Part shown: in pieces, positions 57,546 through 64,000 of the stretch | Position numbering within the stretch: position 1 is the stretch's first letter | How the letters are laid out: the number at the start of each line of letters is the position of its first letter | Assembly: GCF_014652375.1 (NCBI RefSeq) | Contig: NZ_BMYR01000003.1 | Span: forward strand, 1 to 64,000 | Reading direction: 5' to 3' | Length of the DNA stretch: 64,000 bases | From: Alishewanella tabrizica | GTDB lineage: Bacteria > Pseudomonadota > Gammaproteobacteria > Enterobacterales > Alteromonadaceae | The notes under the pieces: generated by a model | Told to the model about the DNA's origin: nothing | Database searches by the model: none | What the model saw: only the letters and a program-made list of their open reading frames with translations | Position numbers and translations under genes: made by a program

Positions 57546-57902
57546 ATGAGTAGCATTACGCCAGCTGATGCGCATTTTGCTGAAGAGGCAGAAAGCCCCG
57601 AGCTGATTCGCGCCAAAATTATTGCAGAAACCGCTCGAATTAATTGGTTAGATTTACAAAAATTTTATGCCGCGGGTAATGTCATCCACGTTGAAGCAAC
57701 GCTGGATTTAATTGATGTGGCGTTTGCATTTCACCAAGATCAGGCATCGCAGGTTGCAGCATGGTTGTCGAGTAAACAGATTAGCCGCACCTTTGATGGG
57801 CACGCGCAAGCGTGGTACCAGGCCAAAACCGAACTTTGGGCCGTGGTGGTATCGCCATGGGTATTGGTTCAAGATAAACCACTAACGACACAGTTGAATT
57901 AA
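57546..57902 (+). CDS. DUF2288 family protein
   Basis: 118 residues. LIRAKIIAETARINWLDLQK, FYAAGNVIHVEATLDLIDVA and AVVVSPWVLVQ match the DUF2288 pattern, a small family common in gammaproteobacteria and cyanobacteria with no known function. It follows glrR by 27 bases and precedes the thioesterase by 14, so it may ride on the same transcript. Confidence 0.85.
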   Translation: MSSITPADAHFAEEAESPELIRAKIIAETARINWLDLQKFYAAGNVIHVEATLDLIDVAFAFHQDQASQVAAWLSSKQISRTFDGHAQAWYQAKTELWAVVVSPWVLVQDKPLTTQLN

Positions 57903-57916
57903 TTAGGAGTAATGCC

Positions 57917-58474
57917 ATGGATGCAGAAAGTAAAACCGTCTCGTGCTCACATATCACCTTGTCACAATTAATGTTGCCATCACATTCTAATTTTAGTGGC
58001 AAAATACATGGTGGTTATCTGCTGTCGTTAATGGATCAAATAGCTTTTGCTTGTGGCTCTAAATTTAGCGGTAAATACTGCGTTACGGCCTCGGTAGATC
58101 GGGTCGATTTTCTAAACCCAATTGAAGTCGGTGAATTAGTGACATTAAATGCGTCGGTCAACTATGTGGGTAAAAGTTCTATGGTGGTTGGGATCCGGGT
58201 AGACGCGCAAAATATTCAAACCGGACAGATCAAGCATTGTAATTCCTCTTATTTTACGATGATTGCCAAAGACACAGAAACCGGAAAACCTGTTGCCGTA
58301 CCGCGTTTAGTGTTACAAACCAAAGAAGAAGTTATGCGATATTTAAAAGCCGCTGAGCGTATTACTTTACGCAAGCAGCGGCCTGCGTCGGCCGAGCCTT
58401 TTGCCGGCTGCTTAGAACAAGCGATATGTCATATTCAGCAGCATTATGATGCTAACGTTATCCTAAGCGCCTAA
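57917..58474 (+). CDS. Acyl-CoA thioesterase (hotdog fold, YciA-like)
   Basis: 185 residues with AGGAG upstream of ATG 57917. SNFSGKIHGGYLLSLMDQIA is the hallmark start of YciA/BFIT hotdog thioesterases (G-x-x-x-G-G-x-x-L-x-x-x-D), and VTASVDRVDFLNPIEVGE the following strand. It hydrolyses acyl-CoA in the cytosol. The C-terminal 40 residues extend beyond the usual fold. Confidence 0.9.
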   Translation: MDAESKTVSCSHITLSQLMLPSHSNFSGKIHGGYLLSLMDQIAFACGSKFSGKYCVTASVDRVDFLNPIEVGELVTLNASVNYVGKSSMVVGIRVDAQNIQTGQIKHCNSSYFTMIAKDTETGKPVAVPRLVLQTKEEVMRYLKAAERITLRKQRPASAEPFAGCLEQAICHIQQHYDANVILSA

Positions 58475-58493
58475 TGATGGCTGATTAGTGTGC

Positions 58494-60227
58494 TTAATAA
58501 CCTGCAGCTTGGCCATCTTTACGTGATTCGGATGCGCCAATCCATACACCATTTATATGATCTTTCATAATAGCTTGATAGCCGCCATAGCCGCCCAAAC
58601 CATAACGCACCTCATGACCTCGTTTTTGTAGTTCGCGTACCGTTTCAAACGGAATGCCGCGTTCTACTTCAATATAGCCACCATTCTTAAGATAGGCTTC
58701 CTGACTCTCTGTGGGTTCAGTGCTGCCTAAATGTTGCCAGCGCGCTGCATCCCCAGCTTCTTGCAGGTTCATGCCAAAGTCCACCATATTAACCAGTATT
58801 TGTACGTGCCCTTGCGGTTGCATAGCGCCGCCCATTACGCCATAACTGATCAAGGGTTTGCCGTCTTTAGTCACAAAGGCTGGGATAATCGTATTAAACG
58901 GGCGCTTACCTGGCTCATAGGCATTCGCATGGTTCTTATCCATAGAAAACAGCTGGCCACGATCTTGGAAAACAAAGCCTAGGCCTGGTACTACAACCCC
59001 AGAGCCCATCCCGCGATAATTGCTTTGAATGAGTGAGACCATATTGCCGTCTTTATCAGCTGTGGTCATATAAATGGTGTCGCCTTCGTATAAATGAGGA
59101 TTCCCCGCATCAACGCGTTGTGCTGCGCGATCACCAATTAGTTTAGCGCGTTCTTTACCGTATTCGGCTGAGATAAGTCCGGCGATAGGTTGTTTTTTGA
59201 AATCGGTGTCTGCATAAAACTTGGCCCGATCTTCAAACGCGAGTTTTTTGGCTTCAACCATAATGTGAATACTTTCTGGGCTATTAAACCCCATGGCGGC
59301 CAAATCAAAGTTTTTGATGATTTGCAGCATTTGCAAGGCGGCAATACCCTGACCATTGGGTGGCAGCTCCCATAAGGTATAGCCTTTGTAATCGGCACTG
59401 ACCGGTTCCACCCAATCAGAACGATGATTGGCAAAATCGGCAAAGCGCAAATAGCCGCCATTTTGCTGCATAAAACTGTCTATTTGGCGCGTAAGCTCGC
59501 CACGGTAAAACGCATCGCGCCCATCTTTAGCGATCGCTTTTAATGTATTTGCTAGGGCCGGATTTTTGAAAATTTCGCCCTTAGCTGGCGCTTTACCATT
59601 GAGCGTAAAAGCGCCTTTAAAATCACCCGGCTGCGGGCTTAAAACCGGGACGCTACGATTCCAGTAATAGGCAATCAACTCGGTTACTGGAAAGCCTTTT
59701 TCAGCGTAATCAATAGTGGGTTGTAACAGGGTTGGCATGGGTAATTTGCCAAATTTTTGATGCATTTCAAACCAGCCATCCACCGTGCCCGGTACACTGA
59801 TGGGGAGCATGCCATGTGGCGGTAAATCGTGCCGGCCAAGTTTATCTAATTCTGCTTTTAGCGTATCGTAACTTAAGCCAAGTGGGGATCGGCCTGAGGC
59901 ATTTAATCCATGTAAAGTACCCGTTTTAGCATCCCAAATAATGGCATAAAGATCGCCACCAATACCGTTACCTGTTGGCTCCATTAATCCCAAGGCTGCG
60001 TTAGCGGCAATAGCTGCATCAATGGCATTACCACCTTGCTTCATCACATCAAGCGCAATTTGTGTTGCTAAAGGATGGCTAGTGGCCGCCATCGCCTCTG
60101 TGGCAATCACTTCAGAGCGACTGGCAAAATCTTTTCCGGTAATGCGGTCGTAAGCCTGTAAAGGAAGAACAATAAAAAGGCTTAGACATAGTAATGTTAG
60201 CTTTCTTTTCATGGGCTTTGTTTTCAT
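58494..60227 (-). CDS. ggt: Gamma-glutamyltransferase
   Basis: 577 residues with GGAG nine bases before ATG 60227. A signal peptide ends near LQA (residues 20-25). EAMAATSHPLATQIALDVMK, GGNAIDAAIAANAALGLMEP and GNGIGGDLYAI are the large-subunit family blocks. The processing site that creates the N-terminal Thr is in IYMTTADKDGNMVSLIQSNY, and a Gly-Gly loop (GVMGGAMQPQGH) follows. Periplasmic enzyme that hydrolyses or transfers the glutamyl group of glutathione. Convergent with the thioesterase gene upstream. Confidence 0.95.
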   Translation of the reverse strand: MKTKPMKRKLTLLCLSLFIVLPLQAYDRITGKDFASRSEVIATEAMAATSHPLATQIALDVMKQGGNAIDAAIAANAALGLMEPTGNGIGGDLYAIIWDAKTGTLHGLNASGRSPLGLSYDTLKAELDKLGRHDLPPHGMLPISVPGTVDGWFEMHQKFGKLPMPTLLQPTIDYAEKGFPVTELIAYYWNRSVPVLSPQPGDFKGAFTLNGKAPAKGEIFKNPALANTLKAIAKDGRDAFYRGELTRQIDSFMQQNGGYLRFADFANHRSDWVEPVSADYKGYTLWELPPNGQGIAALQMLQIIKNFDLAAMGFNSPESIHIMVEAKKLAFEDRAKFYADTDFKKQPIAGLISAEYGKERAKLIGDRAAQRVDAGNPHLYEGDTIYMTTADKDGNMVSLIQSNYRGMGSGVVVPGLGFVFQDRGQLFSMDKNHANAYEPGKRPFNTIIPAFVTKDGKPLISYGVMGGAMQPQGHVQILVNMVDFGMNLQEAGDAARWQHLGSTEPTESQEAYLKNGGYIEVERGIPFETVRELQKRGHEVRYGLGGYGGYQAIMKDHINGVWIGASESRKDGQAAGY

Positions 60228-60306
60228 TGGTTAATGCTCCGAGTTTTTTTACACGCTAAACCTTAACCTTACGGCTTACCAGCCTGTTTCGACCAATGGT
60301 AGGCTG

Positions 60307-60711
60307 TTAACGCTCAGCGGAGGTCAGAAAATGTTGCTCTAGTGCAGCGTGCTCTGCCGCAGTTAATACAGCAGCTTGCTGTTGGGTGTAATCAAACTTA
60401 ACTAGGGCGGTAGTACCAGAAGCGCATTTTTTCCCCAACTGCCATGCCTCTTGATACACTTCAAACGAGCGGTTACCAATACGGCTGACCCAAGTGCGCA
60501 ATTCGACTGGTGCATTATAGTGTGTTTGGGCATGGTAATTTATTTGAATGCTAGCGATAATCAATGCCCACTGTGTAACATCTAAATTGGGTGTGAAGAT
60601 GCGAAAGATCCCTTGGCGGGCGCTTTCAAACCACACTGCAAACACTGTGTTATTAATATGGCCTAGTGCGTCGGTTTCTGAGAAGCGCGGCGTAACATTT
60701 TCTGTAAACAT
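60307..60711 (-). CDS. Acyl-CoA thioesterase (4HBT/YbgC type)
   Basis: 134 residues. RFSETDALGHINNTVFAVWF carries the hotdog active-site Asp and the H-x-N loop typical of 4-hydroxybenzoyl-CoA thioesterase/YbgC proteins; VELRTWVSRIGNRSFEVYQE is the matching strand. Cytosolic. It is divergent from the oxygenase gene across 15 bases, so promoters must overlap coding sequence. Confidence 0.9.
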   Translation of the reverse strand: MFTENVTPRFSETDALGHINNTVFAVWFESARQGIFRIFTPNLDVTQWALIIASIQINYHAQTHYNAPVELRTWVSRIGNRSFEVYQEAWQLGKKCASGTTALVKFDYTQQQAAVLTAAEHAALEQHFLTSAER

Positions 60712-60726
60712 AGTCAGGACATCCTA

Positions 60727-61431
60727 ATGACCGATTTTATTGAGGTATATGATAATGCGTTAAGCCCTGCGCTTTGCCAACAGCTGATCCGAGCGTTTGA
60801 AAAAAGTCCGCACAAAAAACCGGGTCGCACAGGCGGTGGCGTTGATCCTAGCAAAAAGTTAAGTACGGATCTGTATTTAAATGAGCATGCTGAATATCAG
60901 CATTTATTGCAGCAAGTTATAAATGTGACCTCGCATTTCGCCCATCAGTATTTTCAAAAATACCATTTTGCCCTAATTTCCCCCGTGGCGATTACTACGC
61001 AAGATCCTTTGACAGGGCAAGCTATTGCGGTAAACCACGATAACTTTAGCCAGTTTAATGCGGATAAAACCTTTGATTTTATGCGTACCTTGTATCGATT
61101 AGGGCCCATACAGGCGCAAAAGTATATTGCAGGCAAAGGAAATTACAATTACTGGCATTGTGAGGTTTACCCGCAATTACCCGATAATGAGGCTTTGCAT
61201 CGCACCTTATTATTTATGTTTTATTTAAACGATGTCGCCGAAGGCGGACAAACGGAGTTTTTTTATCAACAAAAAGCGATTAAACCGGTTCAAGGACGTA
61301 TGATTATTGCCCCAGCATTTTTTACCCATACTCATCGTGGATGTACGCCAGTGTCAGCGGATAAATATATCCTAACCAGTTGGATTTTATTTAATCGGGC
61401 AGAGCAGTTGTATGGCACAGCAGTAAAGTAA
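60727..61431 (+). CDS. 2-oxoglutarate/Fe(II) oxygenase, prolyl 4-hydroxylase-like
   Basis: 234 residues. The iron-binding His is probably in YWHCEVYPQLP, and FYLNDVAEGGQTEF and AFFTHTHRGCTPVSADKYIL provide the remaining His and the 2-oxoglutarate Lys. The expected Asp/Glu two residues after the first His is Glu in HCE, a known variant. Substrate unknown. The C-terminus ends close to the Fur site of the next receptor gene. Confidence 0.85.
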   Translation: MTDFIEVYDNALSPALCQQLIRAFEKSPHKKPGRTGGGVDPSKKLSTDLYLNEHAEYQHLLQQVINVTSHFAHQYFQKYHFALISPVAITTQDPLTGQAIAVNHDNFSQFNADKTFDFMRTLYRLGPIQAQKYIAGKGNYNYWHCEVYPQLPDNEALHRTLLFMFYLNDVAEGGQTEFFYQQKAIKPVQGRMIIAPAFFTHTHRGCTPVSADKYILTSWILFNRAEQLYGTAVK

Positions 61432-61478
61432 CCATGACAATTGAGTAATCATGACAGTAAAGCTACTGCCAACTCAAA

Positions 61479-61493
61479 TGATAATTATTGCTA
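61479..61493. promoter_or_regulatory. Fur box
   Basis: TGATAATTATTGCTA matches the 7-1-7 Fur consensus TGATAATNATTATCA at 12 positions and lies 71 bases before the second TonB receptor gene. Confidence 0.7.
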
Positions 61494-61563
61494 TTTAACT
61501 TACGTATTGATAATATTCGCGACAATAAAACATTGAGTAAGATTTTTATTGTAGCGAGGAATT

Positions 61564-63642
61564 ATGTTTACGAGTAAGCAGCATCCGGTGGCATTTGCCG
61601 TGGCAGTATCTTTAGGTGCAATAAGCATCGGCAGCATGGCTGAAGAAACGGCAACACCTGACGGTAAAGCCAGTGCTATTACCCCATCGATAGAGGTTAT
61701 TCGGGTAAAAGGCGAGCAACAGCGTCATCGGTTTGATGAAACCGGTGCGGTTATTTTGATTGATCGTCAGCAAATTGAGCAAGTGCAGCCGTTATCCACC
61801 GAAGATGTGTTACGCCGCGTTCCAGGCATTAATATTAAAGGTGAAGAAGAAACCTCGATTGTCGCCAACTTTGGTATCCGTGGTTTATCGGCGGGTGAAT
61901 CAAAGTCGTTACTGTTAGAAGATGGTGTGCCTGTTGCGCCAGGCTTATTTATTGGTAATGATCGTTACTTTAATACCCGTATTCAGCGAGTTGAATCTGT
62001 TGAAGTCTTAAAAGGCTCTGCCTCGTTGCGCTACGGCCCTTCCACGATAGGTGGTGTGGTTAACTACATTACCAAAACACCAGATGATGGCGTGCAGCTG
62101 TCGGCCCGAGCTGGCTCGTTTAACATGCGTGAGTTAAGTGTCGAAGCGGGTGCAACCAATCCTTCAGAAGATGCTTTTGTCGGTGTGGTAGCGACTACCG
62201 CGAAAAGCGACGGCTTTATGGACAAAGGCTATGACATGTCAGATGTTATGGTAAAAGCGGGGATGGCTATTAGCGATAAGCAAAAAGTGGGGGTGAAGTT
62301 CGCGTATCATGAAAATGAAGCCAATATTTCTTATCGCGGCTTGTTGCTTGCAGATTATCTAAACGGCGAGCGTTATAACCCTGCACCTGATGATTGGTAC
62401 CTTACCGATCGTACTGCTTTAGATATTAATCACGAAGTTATTTTAGATAATAATGCCAAACTGAATACCCTAGTGTATTGGAGTACTACTACACGGGATT
62501 ACTGGCGCTATGACGTAAACACGGCTGCATCAAACGCAGCAGGGCGTTGGGTGTATACAAACAATGTTGTGGGCAATAATCGTGGTTTTGAACGGTTAGG
62601 CATTGAAAGCCGCTTGAGCTTCGATCAGCAATTATTCGGTTATGCTGCCGCCTCAGAATTTGGCTTACGCTTAATGGAAGAAGAGTCAAATGATACGCGT
62701 ATTCGGGCAACACGTGCTGCGGATCGTTCAGGTAACAATGATCGCCATATTATTGATTCCGCCACTAGCGTAGCCGGTTATGCACAAACGCGTATGCAAA
62801 TTACCGATGAGTTAGCCGTTACACCGGGGTTACGTGTTGAATCTTACGAGCAAAAGCGTGAAATTCTGACGCAAAATGGTGACAGTGCGAAAACCACCAA
62901 TACGGAGTTTTTACCTGGTGTTGGCGCGACGTATGAACTGACTGCCAATGCGCAGCTGTATGGTGGCGTGTATAAAGCGTTTTCGCCAGCGTCTAACGGC
63001 GTTGCGTTGGATGGCTTAACCGATCAGCAATTAGACGGCGAACGCTCTGTAAATTACGAAGCGGGCGTACGCGGCACAGTCGGCGCTATTGCTTATGAAG
63101 TTTCTGCATTTTATATGGATTTTGCTAACCAGGTGGTAACAGGGAATAGCGATCCGAATTTATCGCAATCTAATGCCGGCGAAACAGAACACACCGGCAT
63201 GGAGTTCGTATTTAATTACGATTTTGGTGGCGGTTTCCAGTTAGATACAAACGCGACCTGGGTACCAACATCAGAATTTAAAACCGGCGTTAATGCAGGT
63301 AATCGGATCCCTTATGCCCCTAAATTGTTAGCTAACGTTGCTTTTAGCTACAGCGCGGAGGCGTTCAGTGTGGCATTAATGGCGCATCATCGTGGTGAGC
63401 AATATGCCGATCCAAGCAATAGTGAAGCGATCCCAACCAATGCGGCTGGCGGTATTTGGGGCGGATTACTGCCAGCTTATACCGTATATGACTTGCTGGC
63501 ACAGTACACCGTATTGGACGGTCTAACGGTGTATGGTTCGGTAAAAAATATTGCTGACAAACAGTATATCAGTGGTTTACGCCAAGGTATTTATGTTGGT
63601 CCAGAACGCACGGTAGAAGCGGGCTTTCGTTACCGTTTCTAA
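61564..63642 (+). CDS. TonB-dependent outer membrane siderophore receptor, FecA-like
   Basis: 692 residues. Signal peptide (residues 1 to about 26, ending near SMA-EE). Plug domain with DVLRRVPGINIKGEEET, NFGIRGLSAGESKSLLLEDG and VESVEVLKGSASLRYGPSTI; the barrel ends in the C-terminal GFRYRF. TonB box region near IEVIRVKGE. It resembles Fe(III) dicitrate-type receptors. The Fur box upstream and a probable PepSY membrane gene downstream suggest an iron-uptake group. Confidence 0.9.
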   Translation: MFTSKQHPVAFAVAVSLGAISIGSMAEETATPDGKASAITPSIEVIRVKGEQQRHRFDETGAVILIDRQQIEQVQPLSTEDVLRRVPGINIKGEEETSIVANFGIRGLSAGESKSLLLEDGVPVAPGLFIGNDRYFNTRIQRVESVEVLKGSASLRYGPSTIGGVVNYITKTPDDGVQLSARAGSFNMRELSVEAGATNPSEDAFVGVVATTAKSDGFMDKGYDMSDVMVKAGMAISDKQKVGVKFAYHENEANISYRGLLLADYLNGERYNPAPDDWYLTDRTALDINHEVILDNNAKLNTLVYWSTTTRDYWRYDVNTAASNAAGRWVYTNNVVGNNRGFERLGIESRLSFDQQLFGYAAASEFGLRLMEEESNDTRIRATRAADRSGNNDRHIIDSATSVAGYAQTRMQITDELAVTPGLRVESYEQKREILTQNGDSAKTTNTEFLPGVGATYELTANAQLYGGVYKAFSPASNGVALDGLTDQQLDGERSVNYEAGVRGTVGAIAYEVSAFYMDFANQVVTGNSDPNLSQSNAGETEHTGMEFVFNYDFGGGFQLDTNATWVPTSEFKTGVNAGNRIPYAPKLLANVAFSYSAEAFSVALMAHHRGEQYADPSNSEAIPTNAAGGIWGGLLPAYTVYDLLAQYTVLDGLTVYGSVKNIADKQYISGLRQGIYVGPERTVEAGFRYRF

Positions 63643-63699
63643 GAACGTGTTGATGGTAAATCCTCCCGCTTAGCTTATCACATTCGGTATCACGTTCTA

Positions 63700-63730
63700 A
63701 AACCACCCGCCAATGGCGGGTGGTTTGTTT
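63700..63730 (+). terminator. Rho-independent terminator after TonB receptor
   Basis: AAACCACCCGCCA (63700-63712) pairs with TGGCGGGTGGTTT (63714-63726), followed by GTTTTTG. Confidence 0.85.
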
Positions 63731-63822
63731 TTGTCACTGGCGAATAGAATAATGCCTGTTAGCAACAGGCATTAGTTATCGCTACGATGAATCATCAACC
63801 TTCCTTTATTCCTGAAATCAAA

Positions 63823-63866
63823 TAATACGTATTATCATTTGCTTTTGCAATTGAGAATTATTATCA
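63823..63866. promoter_or_regulatory. Tandem Fur boxes
   Basis: TAATACGTATTATCA (63823-63837) matches TGATAATNATTATCA at 12 positions and TGAGAATTATTATCA (63852-63866) at 14. Two strong sites 29 bases apart precede the gene at 63927, indicating tight iron repression. Confidence 0.8.
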
Positions 63867-63926
63867 TACGCTTTTATGGGTACGCGCCAGAGCGTGTTTA
63901 ATGCTGAACGTATGACGTGAAATACC

Positions 63927-64000
63927 ATGCTGAATAAAAACTCGGATGTAAAAAGAAAGGGCGCATTTAATCGTTTAATGCGAGTGGCTCATACATACAG
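63927..64000 (+). CDS. Probable PepSY-type membrane protein, N-terminal part only
   Basis: ATG 63927 opens a frame that runs off the window: MLNKNSDVKRKGAFNRLMRV then AHTY. A basic N-terminus ending in R-V-A-H-T-Y resembles the start of PepSY-associated membrane proteins, often found beside siderophore receptors, before their first membrane helix. The ribosome site is weak. Only 24 codons are visible, so the name is tentative. Confidence 0.4.
   Translation, partial: MLNKNSDVKRKGAFNRLMRVAHTY

Noticed and set aside
1..64000. tRNA, rRNA or riboswitch genes
   Set aside because: None was seen by eye on either strand; the island border therefore cannot be tied to a tRNA attachment site from this window.

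Overview
The window looks like the chromosome of a gammaproteobacterium of the Alteromonadales/Chromatiales type; Rheinheimera or Alishewanella relatives would fit, but this rests on gene content only. The supporting genes are a GlrK-QseG-GlrR two-component operon, TonB-dependent receptors behind Fur-like sites, chemoreceptors, NhaC and a DASS anion transporter, and an ovothiol pathway (OvoA with an OvoB-like lyase). No rRNA, tRNA or CRISPR array was seen.

Left part (about 1-28,000): an AT-rich accessory island. It opens with the tail of an IS1182-type transposase. A tightly packed four-gene cassette follows (669-7396): a small HTH-like protein, two very large tyrosine-recombinase-like proteins (the first with Phe at the nucleophile position) and a protein whose C-terminus resembles a DNA sliding clamp. 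The cassette recalls Gamma-Mobile-Trio-type mobile islands, though I cannot make a one-to-one assignment. Next is a graveyard zone (7400-10,800): IS-like end repeats, a frameshifted signal peptidase tail, a 31-residue membrane peptide, two Xre/ParS-like antitoxin proteins with no visible toxin, a frameshifted AAA ATPase fragment, and a second, broken copy of the 3' end of the clamp-like gene.

The cargo (10,819-25,844) is a cluster of conflict-type signalling genes. There is a zinc ribbon-TIR-NACHT-TPR protein. Divergent from it is an operon encoding a double-AAA protein ending in an FtsH-like M41 protease, a SLOG-like nucleotide-sensor protein, and a membrane protein with TrkA-N-like and RyR domains. 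Beyond an IS3 scar is a TIR protein coupled to a propeller-like/transmembrane/coiled-coil protein. By analogy with known TIR, SLOG and RyR families these are best read as undescribed anti-phage or stress-triggered cell-death modules. That role is inferred. A degenerate HNH-like gene and an AlpA-type excisionase remnant close the island.

Right part (about 27,400-64,000): ordinary chromosome. In order it holds an ICMT-like methyltransferase, an alpha/beta hydrolase and M14 peptidase pair, an Nramp-like transporter with altered metal-site motifs, glutaminase, ovoBA, an ADP-ribosylglycohydrolase, NhaC, and an ABC transporter/FtsX permease/AttH-like lipoprotein operon. Then come a TonB receptor, two chemoreceptors, a DASS transporter, adenosine deaminase, a small membrane protein, glrK-qseG-glrR, DUF2288, two thioesterases around gamma-glutamyltransferase, a 2OG-Fe(II) oxygenase, a second TonB receptor and the start of a probable PepSY membrane protein. 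Genes are closely packed and several operons show start/stop overlaps.
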